Assembly: GCF_002338065.1 (NCBI RefSeq)
Contig: NZ_DDHJ01000004.1
Location: 62,001-126,000 of the forward strand
DNA length: 64,000 nt
DNA from: Pseudomonas sp. UBA1879
GTDB lineage: Bacteria > Pseudomonadota > Gammaproteobacteria > Pseudomonadales > Pseudomonadaceae
Direction of reading: 5' to 3'
Made by a program: the position numbers and the translations under genes. This document shows positions 53,244 through 61,810 of this stretch, in pieces. Every line of letters starts with the position of its first letter. Positions within the stretch are counted from its first letter, which is position 1. The notes below the pieces were generated by a model. It saw only the letters and a list, made by a program, of their open reading frames with translations, was not told the origin of the DNA and did not search any database.

Positions 53244-53272
53244 AAACCCGGGCCCTGTGCCCGGGTTTTTTT
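53244..53272 (+). terminator. Rho-independent terminator of aapJQMP
   Basis: AAACCCGGGC - CCTGT - GCCCGGGTTTTTTT hairpin with T-tract. Almost the same sequence occurs again at 54886-54916. Confidence 0.92.
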
Positions 53273-53479
53273 ATACAGATGGAAAGCCGTAGTCGGCGTT
53301 ATGGTCTACTACAAATCTGTTTAAAGTGTTCAGTCTCCTGATGTGGCCTTTACTTGTGGTCTGCCAAGAGAGCGGTTTTAACCCAGTGGCGTTGTCTTAG
53401 TGATCTTAGTTATTTGTTTTTGAGAAAGCTCCCACCGGATTTGCGGAAACGTCTCGTTGTGGCGCGTTTTATTGATATT

Positions 53480-53496
53480 TAGTATGTCAAATACTA
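53480..53496. promoter_or_regulatory. Inverted repeat upstream of the bacteriocin gene
   Basis: TAGTAT-GTCAA-ATACTA, perfect 6+6, about 30 bp before the bacteriocin start, in an AT-rich 300 bp gap. Possible operator or part of the promoter. No LexA-type CTGT-N8-ACAG is visible. Confidence 0.35.
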
Positions 53497-53525
53497 TCTG
53501 GATCAATTAGCCCAAGGAGGGTGCT

Positions 53526-54356
53526 ATGAGTAGTGGAATTACGTTGCCGGCGCTGACGGTAAGTGCGGTAGGTCCTGTTTTTTCTTCGAATTCTCTCGGG
53601 GGAGCAGCTGCTTTTCCAAATCCCGGTGCCTTCATTGCTTCCATGCATCCTAAGAGGTTGCATAAGTACGGTGAGGGGTATTGGAGGGAAATGATGCTTA
53701 TGCACTTGGAGGAAGTTAACAGGCAAATCCAAAATGGATGGAAATATGGTCTCACCGCAGAGCTTGCGTTTGATATCTCTAAGATTCCGCTAGCTGATAA
53801 ATATATGTGCCTGAATCCCCATGCTCTCTCGGCAGACGCAATCAGGGAAGCCATATCGGGATGGGGATTTCGGCGACCGATCTCTGAGGCTCGCGAGCTG
53901 TCGGGACGGATCCTTACGCCGTTTTCGGCTTGGTCTCACTACTTAGACGGAAGCGGGGCAGATGTAACGACAAATATAAATCGTTTAGGACTGAGTCTAT
54001 CAACTACAAAGATCCCAGCTCTCGAAAGTGCGCTTGCTTCTGCGGGGGTTGGCAGTTCACCAATAAATATTCCCCGGACCTCCTATAATACCAAACAAGA
54101 TTCGTGGATTACTTGGACTTGGTTGGGGCATATTACGCTGAAAATTGAAGGTGTGGTGAACAAGTCGCACGATGGCAGGCTTACATTTAGTGGTATTGCA
54201 AGGGCGTATAATGATACTTACGATTTCAATGCAAGCACCCATCGCTCCGAGGTTGGGGAGGCAGCGACAGCTGGTGGTCGCTACCTGGGTGGTGCAAAAG
54301 GAAAACCTTATCAGATCGTTATTCAGGGCGAGGCTCCAATATCCATTCAAAGGTAA
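53526..54356 (+). CDS. Colicin M-family lipid II-degrading bacteriocin
   Basis: 276 aa, near colicin M (271 aa). The C-terminal part has the full catalytic motif D-x-Y-D-x5-H-R: Asp230-Thr-Tyr232-Asp233, then His239-Arg240 (colicin M Asp226, Tyr228, Asp229, His235, Arg236). This enzyme class splits undecaprenyl-phosphate from the lipid II head group in the periplasm of the target. There is no signal peptide, as in colicin/pyocin M proteins. The N-terminal 100 residues, presumably for receptor and translocation, are not recognised; F-P-N-P-G-A-F might be near a TonB-dependent entry segment. AAGGAGG precedes the ATG. The gene is clearly richer in AT than its neighbours, indicating transfer. A membrane protein gene follows as the likely immunity partner. 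Confidence 0.9.
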   Translation: MSSGITLPALTVSAVGPVFSSNSLGGAAAFPNPGAFIASMHPKRLHKYGEGYWREMMLMHLEEVNRQIQNGWKYGLTAELAFDISKIPLADKYMCLNPHALSADAIREAISGWGFRRPISEARELSGRILTPFSAWSHYLDGSGADVTTNINRLGLSLSTTKIPALESALASAGVGSSPINIPRTSYNTKQDSWITWTWLGHITLKIEGVVNKSHDGRLTFSGIARAYNDTYDFNASTHRSEVGEAATAGGRYLGGAKGKPYQIVIQGEAPISIQR

Positions 54357-54392
54357 TCTCGGATTTCCTATCAGTTTTGTTTGGGGGATACA

Positions 54393-54815
54393 ATGGCCGA
54401 TAATAGGTCTGTAAGTGAAAGTCGGATCATCATGTCAATTTTTTTGTTCAGCTTACTGCCCATCGCGCCATGGATAGCTGCTTTTTGGGATGGTTCAGGC
54501 GCAGTCTATGTTGATGACGGACCCGCTGCCTTTGTCTTGCTTGCCGTGTCAGCTATAGGAACTTTACTCGCTCAGTCAGCATACTGTGGTGCGATGTGTC
54601 TACTTTTTAGAGGTTCGAGCGATCGCAGATTGACGTACGTAGCGGTATTTCTCATCTGCTTGGTGCTTGTATTTTGCGTAGGCTCGTGCCTCCTATGGGC
54701 AAAGGTGGGCATGGACGGAGGACTGCTGTTTGGTTTTGCTGCAGGACTTTACGCCATATACTCAGTGAAGTTAGTAAGAGATATGATCCGCTGCTTATCC
54801 CCGCGCGGCATGTAG
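54393..54815 (+). CDS. Putative colicin-M-type immunity protein (four membrane helices)
   Basis: 140 aa with four hydrophobic helices (about 18-38, 47-72, 82-105, 112-128). It starts 36 bp after the bacteriocin gene on the same strand, with GGGGGA upstream of the ATG. Known Pseudomonas immunity proteins against pyocin M (PmiA type) are small inner-membrane proteins with four helices, so gene order and topology support the call. Same AT-rich composition as the bacteriocin gene. No diagnostic motif was recognised. Confidence 0.72.
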   Translation: MADNRSVSESRIIMSIFLFSLLPIAPWIAAFWDGSGAVYVDDGPAAFVLLAVSAIGTLLAQSAYCGAMCLLFRGSSDRRLTYVAVFLICLVLVFCVGSCLLWAKVGMDGGLLFGFAAGLYAIYSVKLVRDMIRCLSPRGM

Positions 54816-54885
54816 GTATGAGAAACCCTCGGCGTTTCCAATCTTATATTGGTCGCCCATCATCGAACTCACCGCTGGTCTAACC

Positions 54886-54916
54886 AAGAACCCGGGCCTC
54901 GTGCCCGGGTTTTTTG
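54886..54916 (+). terminator. Rho-independent terminator after the immunity gene
   Basis: AGAACCCGGGC - CTC - GTGCCCGGGTTTTTT. Nearly a copy of the aap terminator at 53244, so the bacteriocin cassette is bracketed by the two. Confidence 0.9.
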
Positions 54917-54958
54917 TTGGCTGATGGTGGTACTCAATCCCCTGAGCAACGCTGAATC

Positions 54959-55065
54959 TGTGGGAGTCAGCTTGCTCACAAAGAGGGCGTTACTTCCAAT
55001 CCAACTCCCGCGTCTGAAAGCCGGTATTCGTTCGATGGCGGCCCCGAGCAAGCTCGCTCCCACAC
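54959..55065. repeat. REP-type inverted repeat
   Basis: TGTGGGAGTCAGCTTGCTC on the left and CGAGCAAGCTCGCTCCCACA on the right. Lies in the gap between the bacteriocin terminator and the MFS gene. Confidence 0.82.
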
Positions 55066-55198
55066 GTTTATGCATGCCCTCAAATAGGATCATGGGCTTG
55101 TTCGCAATCCCCCCAAAACTTGTGTTCTCTGCCGATCTCCACCAGGATTACGGCTTTGCGCAATGCGCTGTTACACATCCTGCCCTCACGAGAATCCC

Positions 55199-56506
55199 AT
55201 GACGACCAAGGCGCCACTGGCGAGCGACACGCTGTCCCCTTCCCGAACACCCCATGAAATCGACGAACTGCTGATCGACGCGGAGGCGGATGACGACGAG
55301 GTGCAGCAGCACCGGCCTGTCCTGAAACGCCCGTGGTTTCTGCTGTTGGGGTTGGTGCTGGTGGCGTTGAACCTGCGTCCGGCGTTGTCGAGCATGGCCC
55401 CGTTGCTCAGTGAGGTGTCGAAGAGTCTGGGGCTGTCGGCGGCCAAAGCCGGTTTGCTGACGACCCTGCCGGTGCTGTGCCTGGGCCTGTTCGCTCCGCT
55501 CGCGCCGATACTGGCGCGGCGCTTCGGCAGTGAACGCGTGGTGCTGGGGATTCTGATGACGCTGACCTGCGGCATCCTTCTGCGCAGTTCGTTCGGACAA
55601 GTCGGGCTGTTCACTGGCAGCGTCATGGCTGGCGCCAGCATCGGCATTATCGGCGTGCTGCTGCCGGGCATCGTCAAGCGGGACTTTGCCAAACAGGCTG
55701 GCACCATGACCGGCGTGTACACCATGGCCTTGTGCCTGGGTGCAGCAATCGCCGCGGGCTCAACGGTGCCGCTGAGTCAGGTGTTTGGAGACGAGCAGGG
55801 CGCCAGTTGGACGATGGGCCTCGGGTTCTGGGTCGTGCCAGCGGTGCTCGCCGCAATCCTCTGGTGGCCGCAAACCCGCCACCGTCAGGGGCAGCATCAG
55901 TCGGGCTATCGTGTTCGCGGGCTGCTCCGTGATCGGCTGGCACGGCAGGTCACCCTTTACATGGGCCTGCAATCGTCCTTGGCCTACATCGTCTTCGGCT
56001 GGTTGCCTTCCATTCTCATCGGTCGGGGTCTGACGCCGACGGAAGCGGGGTTGCTGCTCTCGGGCTCGATCATGGTCCAGTTGCTCAGCTCGCTCACAGC
56101 CCCTTGGCTGGCCACGCGTGGCAAGGACCAGCGCCTGGCGATCCTGCTGGTCATGGTACTGACGCTGGGCGGTCTTTACGGCTGCCTTTACGCGCCGCTC
56201 AATCAGCTGTGGTTCTGGGCGGTCGTGCTGGGGCTGGGCCAGGGCGGCACGTTCAGCCTTGCATTGACCTTGATTGTGCTGCGCTCCCGGGACGCTCACG
56301 TGGCGGCCAATCTGTCGAGCATGGCCCAGGGCTTCGGGTACACGCTGGCTTCGCTCGGTCCGTTCGCGGTCGGCGTGGTGCACGACTGGACCGGTAACTG
56401 GAGCGCGGTCGGCTGGATCTTCGGCATCATTGGCGTCGGCGCGATTCTGGCGGGCATGGGCGCCGGGCGCGCGCTGTATGTTGGCGTGACCAGCGAGAAA
56501 ATCTGA
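55199..56506 (+). CDS. CynX/NimT-type MFS transporter
   Basis: 435 aa, twelve predicted membrane helices after a hydrophilic N-terminus of about 50 residues. L-N-L-R-P-A-L-S-S-M-A-P-L and A-R-R-F-G-S-E-R are typical of the CynX/NimT branch (cyanate or 2-nitroimidazole-related). The ATG at 55199 is preferred. Substrate unknown. Confidence 0.9.
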   Translation: MTTKAPLASDTLSPSRTPHEIDELLIDAEADDDEVQQHRPVLKRPWFLLLGLVLVALNLRPALSSMAPLLSEVSKSLGLSAAKAGLLTTLPVLCLGLFAPLAPILARRFGSERVVLGILMTLTCGILLRSSFGQVGLFTGSVMAGASIGIIGVLLPGIVKRDFAKQAGTMTGVYTMALCLGAAIAAGSTVPLSQVFGDEQGASWTMGLGFWVVPAVLAAILWWPQTRHRQGQHQSGYRVRGLLRDRLARQVTLYMGLQSSLAYIVFGWLPSILIGRGLTPTEAGLLLSGSIMVQLLSSLTAPWLATRGKDQRLAILLVMVLTLGGLYGCLYAPLNQLWFWAVVLGLGQGGTFSLALTLIVLRSRDAHVAANLSSMAQGFGYTLASLGPFAVGVVHDWTGNWSAVGWIFGIIGVGAILAGMGAGRALYVGVTSEKI

Positions 56507-56594
56507 CTCGAGGTATTTGCCCGGCGAATGTCCATGGCAAAACGCTGCGCTGCCGCTTATCGTGCAGGCATCTTTTCCCATGGACGAATGCCGT

Positions 56595-57080
56595 ATGAGC
56601 GACCTCAGCCCCAGCCAACATAACAGCGCCTTGATTACCCGCTTCTATGAAGCCTTCAATCGTCTCGACGCTGACGCCATGGCCGCGTGTTACACCCAGG
56701 ACGTGCTGTTCAGCGACCCGGTGTTTGGTGAGCTGCGTGGAAGCGAAGCCGCTGACATGTGGCGCATGCTGACATCGCGGGCCAGGGAGTTCTCGATCCG
56801 ATTCGACAACGTGCGCGCCGACGAGCGTTCAGGCGGCGCGCATTGGGTGGCGACCTACCTGTTCAGCCAGACGGGCCGGACCGTGATCAACGATATTCAG
56901 GCGCGGTTCGTGTTTCGCGACGGCAAGATCTGCGAACACCATGACAACTTCAATCTGTGGCGTTGGTCCCGCCAAGCGTTGGGTGCCAAAGGCGCGCTGC
57001 TGGGCTGGACGCCATTCGTGCAGAACGCCATTCGCGCCCAGGCGCAGAAGGGCCTCAAGGCATTTCGATCGGGGCGGTGA
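56595..57080 (+). CDS. NTF2/SnoaL-like protein
   Basis: About 161 aa. An NTF2-like fold is suggested by I-T-R-F-Y-E-A-F-N-R-L-D-A-D-A-M-A-A-C-Y and D-V-L-F-S-D-P-V-F-G-E-L-R-G. Start at 56595 (GACGA seven bases before); an ATG at 56580 is also possible. Function unknown; may be a small enzyme or ligand binder. Confidence 0.82.
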   Translation: MSDLSPSQHNSALITRFYEAFNRLDADAMAACYTQDVLFSDPVFGELRGSEAADMWRMLTSRAREFSIRFDNVRADERSGGAHWVATYLFSQTGRTVINDIQARFVFRDGKICEHHDNFNLWRWSRQALGAKGALLGWTPFVQNAIRAQAQKGLKAFRSGR

Positions 57081-57126
57081 GGCTCTGCTAGAATCGCGGC
57101 TTCTGCGTTTTCTACCTTCTCTTCCC

Positions 57127-57459
57127 ATGACCGATACCGCTGCCGCCATCGACCCCGTGCCCGAGACCACCACGCCCAAACCGTGGTTCGTGTACCTGGT
57201 GCGCGCGGCCAATGGCTCGCTTTACTGCGGCATCAGTGACGACCCCCATAAGCGTTTCGCCAAGCACCAGAGTGGCAAGGGCGCGCGCTTTTTCTTCTCA
57301 AGCCCTGCGGTGGCTCTCGTTTATGTCGAGTTCTGTCGTGATAAAGGGGAGGCGCTGCGTCAGGAAAGACTGATCAAAAAGTTGCGCAAGAGCGCCAAGG
57401 AAGCGCTTGTTGAAAGTTTTGTCCTGTCGCGGTTTGGGCTTTGCCCCAGCGCTCCGTAG
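57127..57459 (+). CDS. GIY-YIG nuclease family protein (UPF0213 type)
   Basis: 110 aa. V-Y-L-V-R and L-Y-C-G-I-S correspond to the GIY and YIG elements, followed by conserved Arg (H-K-R-F-A-K-H) and Glu (Q-E-R-L-I-K-K-L). Small stand-alone members of this family are chromosomal and their role is poorly known. The start at 57127 lies before a low-complexity N-terminus. Confidence 0.9.
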   Translation: MTDTAAAIDPVPETTTPKPWFVYLVRAANGSLYCGISDDPHKRFAKHQSGKGARFFFSSPAVALVYVEFCRDKGEALRQERLIKKLRKSAKEALVESFVLSRFGLCPSAP

Positions 57460-57558
57460 GCTGACGGACGAGGTTGTGTAGGCTGGTCTTTCTCGGCACG
57501 TGAGAAAATTCGCATGTGAATTACTTGTTTGATTTTGTCCATATGTGTACTAGCCTGT

Positions 57559-57574
57559 TCATCAGATTTGATGA
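57559..57574. promoter_or_regulatory. Inverted repeat overlapping the leader of the Xre-RES operon
   Basis: TCATCA-GATT-TGATGA, perfect 6+6, directly before the AGGAG of the antitoxin gene. A candidate site for autorepression by the Xre antitoxin. Confidence 0.5.
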
Positions 57575-57589
57575 GCAGGAGTGACATAC

Positions 57590-57997
57590 ATGACCGCCTT
57601 GGCAATCACTCGCAATGACGGCGTTGGCGTCGACACGCCCGAAGCCGGGCGCGTAGCACTGACTTTTTTCTTCAACCTCATGGCGCATTGGGAATGTTCT
57701 GTAGAAGACCAGCGAACGTTGCTGGGCGCTGTGAGCAACACCACTTTCTACAAGTACAAGCGCACTCCCGACATCCGGTTGCCGCGCGATACGCTGGAGC
57801 GCATCTCGTATTTGATGGGCATCCACAAGGCCCTCAGCATCATCTTCAGCAATCAGTTGGAGCGTGCTTATGAGTGGGTTTCAAAACCTAATACGGCGGC
57901 ACCTTTCAACGGTCAATCCGCGTTGCAATACATGTTGGCTGGCCGGGTGGTGGACATCGCGGACGTGCGTCGGTATCTGGACGGAGTCCGTGGCTGA
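57590..57997 (+). CDS. MbcA/ParS/Xre-type antitoxin
   Basis: 135 aa. An N-terminal helix-turn-helix-like region (S-N-T-T-F-Y-K-Y-K-R) is followed by the DUF2384 C-terminal domain (L-E-R-I-S-Y-L-M-G-I-H-K-A-L and the A-P-F-N-G-Q-S-A-L-Q-Y-M-L-A-G motif) that blocks RES toxins. The ATG at 57590 fits AGGAG eight bases before. Its stop overlaps the start of the RES gene by one base (TGATG), a typical toxin-antitoxin arrangement. Confidence 0.92.
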   Translation: MTALAITRNDGVGVDTPEAGRVALTFFFNLMAHWECSVEDQRTLLGAVSNTTFYKYKRTPDIRLPRDTLERISYLMGIHKALSIIFSNQLERAYEWVSKPNTAAPFNGQSALQYMLAGRVVDIADVRRYLDGVRG

Positions 57998-58677
57998 TGA
58001 AGCTTCCGCAGACTGTGATTCCGGCATGGGACGCCGCGTTCAGGATGATCAATAGTGCCTTTCCTCCGATCACACTCTTCGAGGATGTGCTGAACCCTGC
58101 CGACCTCGAGATGGCGTATGCGCTTGAGGCGATGACCAATGATCGTCTGCTGGATCAGTGCGGCGTTCTGCGCAGAGTCCCTGTCGAGGACCGCGTTTCT
58201 GGCCCCGGATCTACCCCTGTGATGGCGGCGTTCACTCATATCGGCAAGGCCAGCCGTTTTACCGATGGGACTTACGGTATCTATTACGCAGCCAATAGCC
58301 AGGCGGCCGCTATTGCAGAAACACGCTTTCATCAAGAGCGCTTCCTGGCGGCGACGAATGAACCGGATATCGAGCTGACCTTGCGCACCTACGTGAATCA
58401 GGTCGTGAAGCCGGTGCACGACGTGCGCGCGGACTTTCCTGAATTGCATGACCCTGACCCTGCCCGTTACGGAACTTCGCAAGCGTTCGCGAGCGCGTTG
58501 CGGGAGGGCGGGTCGTGGGGGATCCTGTACAAGAGCGTGCGCCTTGGCGGGCATGAATGCGTAGCGGCGTTCCGCCCTCCGGCGCTTTCGCTCCCGGCGC
58601 AAGGAAAGCATGTTCGATATGTCTGGGATGCCAAAAGCCAGACCATTTCTCATGTGCTCGAAATCAGCCTCCTCTAA
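57997..58677 (+). CDS. RES-domain toxin (NAD+-degrading type)
   Basis: 226 aa. The RES signature residues are seen as Arg (A-A-F-R-M), Glu (A-A-A-I-A-E-T-R-F-H) and Ser (G-G-S-W-G-I-L-Y-K-S-V-R). Characterised RES toxins (MbcT, Res of P. putida) break down NAD+ by phosphorolysis or hydrolysis and stop growth. Paired with the upstream Xre antitoxin. Confidence 0.92.
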   Translation: MKLPQTVIPAWDAAFRMINSAFPPITLFEDVLNPADLEMAYALEAMTNDRLLDQCGVLRRVPVEDRVSGPGSTPVMAAFTHIGKASRFTDGTYGIYYAANSQAAAIAETRFHQERFLAATNEPDIELTLRTYVNQVVKPVHDVRADFPELHDPDPARYGTSQAFASALREGGSWGILYKSVRLGGHECVAAFRPPALSLPAQGKHVRYVWDAKSQTISHVLEISLL

Positions 58678-58820
58678 ATCCGTCTCCAAACTTGGCCTGT
58701 TCGTCACTTGTGATCATCAGTGGCAACGCTCAACTTAAGCCACTGTCTGAATTCCATAGCCGGGGTGCGACGTGAAGTCGTCATGCCCGGAGTCAATGCA
58801 TTCGTCCCTGAGGTCGAAAC

Positions 58821-59753
58821 ATGAGTGAGCTGATCCTGCATCATTACCCAACGTCGCTGTTTTCCGAGAAGGCCCGGCTGATGCTGGGTTTCAAGGGACT
58901 GTCATGGCGCTCGGTGATCATCCCGGCGATCCTGCCGAAGCCTGACGTCACAGCGCTTACGGGTGGCTATCGCAAGACGCCGGTGTTGCAGGTGGGTGCT
59001 GATATTTACTGCGACACCGCGCTGATCGCCCGTCGTCTGGAGGCTGAAAAGTCGTCGCCGAGCTTTTATCCCGAAGGTCAGGCGTTTACCGCAGAAAGTC
59101 TGGCGAACTGGGCGGATACCGTGTTGTTCCTGCATTCGGTAAGTCTGGTGTTTCAGCCCGCTTCATTGGCCGTGCGTTTTGCGAAAGTGCCGCCGGAAGC
59201 CGTGAAGGCATTCGTGGCAGATCGTTCGACATTCTTCGATGGCGGCAGCGCCACTCGGGTGCCGCTGGAGTTGGCACAGCATCAGTGGCCGACATTGATG
59301 GGGCGTCTCGAAACGCAACTGGAGCGCAGCGGCGATTTTCTGCTGGGCGTGCCTTCGATTGCCGATTTCTCGGTCGCACACACCCTATGGTTCCTGAAGC
59401 AAACGCCGGTCACTGCGCCGCTGGTGGACGAATACCCTGCCGTGTTGGCGTGGTATCAGCGCGTCATCGCTTTTGGGCATGGGGCGGCAAGTGAGCTTGG
59501 CTCGGCAGACGCCATCGAGATTGCACGCAATGCCGAACCCGCTGCGCTGCCTGATGAAGTGTTCAGGGATCCGAACGGCTTCGAACCGGGCCAGCAGGTC
59601 AGTGTGTCAGCGGTGGATTACGGGGTGAATCCCGTCCAAGGTGAATTGATGTTTAGCGGAAGTGAGGAACTGATCATCCGTCGCGAAGATGAACGAGCAG
59701 GTGTGGTTCACGTTCACTTCCCGCGTTTCGGATTCCGCATCGACAAGCGCTGA
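58821..59753 (+). CDS. Glutathione S-transferase-family protein
   Basis: 310 aa, longer than simple GSTs. N-terminal thioredoxin-like domain (H-H-Y-P-T-S-L-F-S-E-K-A-R-L, then R-K-T-P-V-L-Q) and C-terminal helical domain (P-S-I-A-D-F-S-V-A-H). An extra C-terminal part of about 80 residues, rich in beta strands, follows and is not recognised. GAGG precedes the ATG. Confidence 0.88.
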   Translation: MSELILHHYPTSLFSEKARLMLGFKGLSWRSVIIPAILPKPDVTALTGGYRKTPVLQVGADIYCDTALIARRLEAEKSSPSFYPEGQAFTAESLANWADTVLFLHSVSLVFQPASLAVRFAKVPPEAVKAFVADRSTFFDGGSATRVPLELAQHQWPTLMGRLETQLERSGDFLLGVPSIADFSVAHTLWFLKQTPVTAPLVDEYPAVLAWYQRVIAFGHGAASELGSADAIEIARNAEPAALPDEVFRDPNGFEPGQQVSVSAVDYGVNPVQGELMFSGSEELIIRREDERAGVVHVHFPRFGFRIDKR

Positions 59754-59754
59754 G

Positions 59755-60105
59755 TCACTTCAACGCGGCAAGAATCTCGTCCGGCGAAAACCCCCTGATC
59801 AGCGTGCCGTTCACGTCGATCAGGGGAATGCCGCGCCCACCCAGAGCTTCGTAAGCTTTGCGGCCCTCCTTGGATTTCTCGATGTCGTACTCGGTGTAGG
59901 GAATGCCCTTGCTGTCCAGAAAGCGCCGCGTCTGTTTGCAGTAGCCGCACCAGTCTGTCGCGTAGAGCACGACCTTGGCCTGCGCCTGAGTCTGACTCGA
60001 CACCGCCTGAGCCGGATTGACGAAGTGCTCGATCTTGCCCCAGTTCTGGTACACGACGACCACCAGCATGATCAGCACGAACTTCTTGAGGGTACGCCCG
60101 AGCAT
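59755..60105 (-). CDS. Membrane-anchored glutaredoxin-family protein
   Basis: 116 aa. N-terminal membrane helix (K-F-V-L-I-M-L-V-V-V-V-Y) and a glutaredoxin domain with active site W-C-G-Y-C-K and the cis-Pro loop R-G-I-P-L-I-D. Thiol-disulphide exchange at the membrane is likely; partner unknown. Convergent with the GST gene (1 bp gap) and 5 bp after yejK. Confidence 0.88.
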   Translation of the reverse strand: MLGRTLKKFVLIMLVVVVYQNWGKIEHFVNPAQAVSSQTQAQAKVVLYATDWCGYCKQTRRFLDSKGIPYTEYDIEKSKEGRKAYEALGGRGIPLIDVNGTLIRGFSPDEILAALK

Positions 60106-60110
60106 GGCGA

Positions 60111-61112
60111 TCAGCGCCTCTTCAACTGGTCGGTCAACTGCGTCGGCAAGCCTTTGATGATCAGCGTGCCCTTCTCTTCGTCATACTCGATCTTGTCGCC
60201 CAGCAGGTGCGCTTCGAAGCTGATCGACAGGCCTTCGGCACGGCCGGTGAAGCGGCGGAATTGATTGAGCGTGCGTTTATCTGCAGGGATTTCCGGCGAC
60301 AGGCCGTAATCCTTGTTGCGGATGTGTTCGTAGAACGCGCGAGGTCGGTCTTCGTCGATCAGCCCGGAGAGCTCTTCCAGCGCAATCGGCTCGCCCATTT
60401 TGCTTTGGCTGCTGGCGTAATCGACCAAGGCTTTGGTTTTCTCCCGGGTGGATTCTTCCGGCAGGTCTTCGCTCTCCACGAAGTCGCTGAAGGCCTTGAG
60501 CAGAGTGCGCGTTTCGCCAGGGCCATCGACGCCTTCCTGACAGCCAATGAAGTCGCGGAAGTATTCGGAGACCTTCTTGCCGTTCTTGCCTTTGATGAAC
60601 GAGATGTACTGCTTGGAAGCCTTGTTGTTCTGCCACTCAGAGATGTTGATGCGTGCGGCCAGGTGCAGTTGGCCCAGGTCGAGATGCCGCGACGGGGTCA
60701 CATCCAACGCTTCGTTCACGGCCACGCCTTCGCTGTGGTGCAGCAAGGCGATGGCCAGGTATTCGGTCATGCCCTGTTGGTAATGGGCGAACAAGACATG
60801 GCCCCCCACCGACAGGTTGGATTCTTCCATGAGCTTTTGCAGATGCTCGACCGCCACGCGACTGAACGCCGTGAAGTCCTTGCCCTCGTCGATGTATTCC
60901 TTCAGCCAGCCGCTGAACGGGTGCGCGCCGGATTCGGCATGGAAGAAACCCCAAGCCTTGCCTTGTTTGGCGTTGTAGCTCTCGTTGAGGTCGGCCAGCA
61001 TGTTCTCGATGGCCTGGGACTCTGCGAGTTCGGAGTCTCGAGCGTGGAGGACTGCGGGCGTGCCGTCGGGTTTTTTGTCGATCAGGTGAACGATGGCATG
61101 ACGGATCGGCAT
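60111..61112 (-). CDS. yejK: Nucleoid-associated protein YejK
   Basis: 333 aa, the size of YejK/NdpA. The conserved opening is M-P-I-R-H-A-I-V-H-L-I-D-K; F-I-x-C-Q-E-G-V-D and the C-terminal D-K-I-E-Y-D-E-E-K-G-T-L-I-I-K-G-L-P are also present. The start at 61112 follows a weak CGAGAAA. Divergent from the HU gene, another nucleoid protein. Confidence 0.94.
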   Translation of the reverse strand: MPIRHAIVHLIDKKPDGTPAVLHARDSELAESQAIENMLADLNESYNAKQGKAWGFFHAESGAHPFSGWLKEYIDEGKDFTAFSRVAVEHLQKLMEESNLSVGGHVLFAHYQQGMTEYLAIALLHHSEGVAVNEALDVTPSRHLDLGQLHLAARINISEWQNNKASKQYISFIKGKNGKKVSEYFRDFIGCQEGVDGPGETRTLLKAFSDFVESEDLPEESTREKTKALVDYASSQSKMGEPIALEELSGLIDEDRPRAFYEHIRNKDYGLSPEIPADKRTLNQFRRFTGRAEGLSISFEAHLLGDKIEYDEEKGTLIIKGLPTQLTDQLKRR

Positions 61113-61464
61113 GAATTTCTCGGCTGCTGAAGTGGAACTGAACGGGTGCAAGCGTGGCCCGTGGGAAAGTCGGCAAGTGTACCGCAGACTGGGACATGAA
61201 CGCGCTGGCGAGTCCGGAAACACGGCGGCGCGCCCATTAATATGACTTTTTGCGGCTTAACGGCGATAAAGCTGACCAAATGGCTAGGTAGAGGCGGATA
61301 TTTGCGTGGCTCTGTGCTAGTTTTGCCCGGTCTTGCGCGTCGAAGCGCGCCAAGCACGCAGTTTGTGGGCGTTCGGCCGAACCAAAGGCCGGTTTGGGTA
61401 TCTACATTTCGCGCCTGTACACACTCTGCAAACCATCTGAATTTGATAGGGAAGGAACACCACC

Positions 61465-61746
61465 ATGGCTCTGACTAAAGACCAATTGATCGCCGATATC
61501 GCAGAAGCTATCGACGCGCCAAAAACCACCGCGCGCAACGCTCTCGACCAATTGGGCCAAATCGTCGCTGACCAACTGGAATCCGGTAGTGAAATCACTC
61601 TGCCAGGCATTGGCAAACTGAAAATCACCGAGCGTCCAGCTCGCACCGGCCGTAACCCTTCGACTGGCGCTGCCATCGAAATCGCCGCCAAGAAAGTCGT
61701 CAAGTTCGTTCCAGCTAAAGTGCTGACCGACTCGATCAACAAGTAA
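61465..61746 (+). CDS. hupN: HU-family DNA-binding protein (HupN type)
   Basis: 93 aa. M-A-L-T-K-D-Q-L-I-A-D-I-A-E-A-I-D and the DNA-grasping arm R-P-A-R-T-G-R-N-P-S-T-G. It is more like the third HU of pseudomonads (HupN) than HupA or HupB; the symbol rests on memory of that variant and on the yejK neighbour. GGAAGG precedes the ATG. Confidence 0.88.
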   Translation: MALTKDQLIADIAEAIDAPKTTARNALDQLGQIVADQLESGSEITLPGIGKLKITERPARTGRNPSTGAAIEIAAKKVVKFVPAKVLTDSINK

Positions 61747-61766
61747 GCGAAAACGCTCCTTGTAGG

Positions 61767-61803
61767 AAACCGTGTGGCGGAGTGATCCGGACACGGTTTT
61801 TTT
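61767..61803 (+). terminator. Rho-independent terminator of the HU gene
   Basis: AAACCGTGT and ACACGGTTTTTTT with a 15-base loop, 20 bp after the stop codon. Confidence 0.9.
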
Positions 61804-61810
61804 GTGCCTG

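Noticed and set aside
53309..53328. CTGT followed by TTCA upstream of the bacteriocin, considered as a LexA box
   Set aside because: The second half does not match ACAG at the required spacing.
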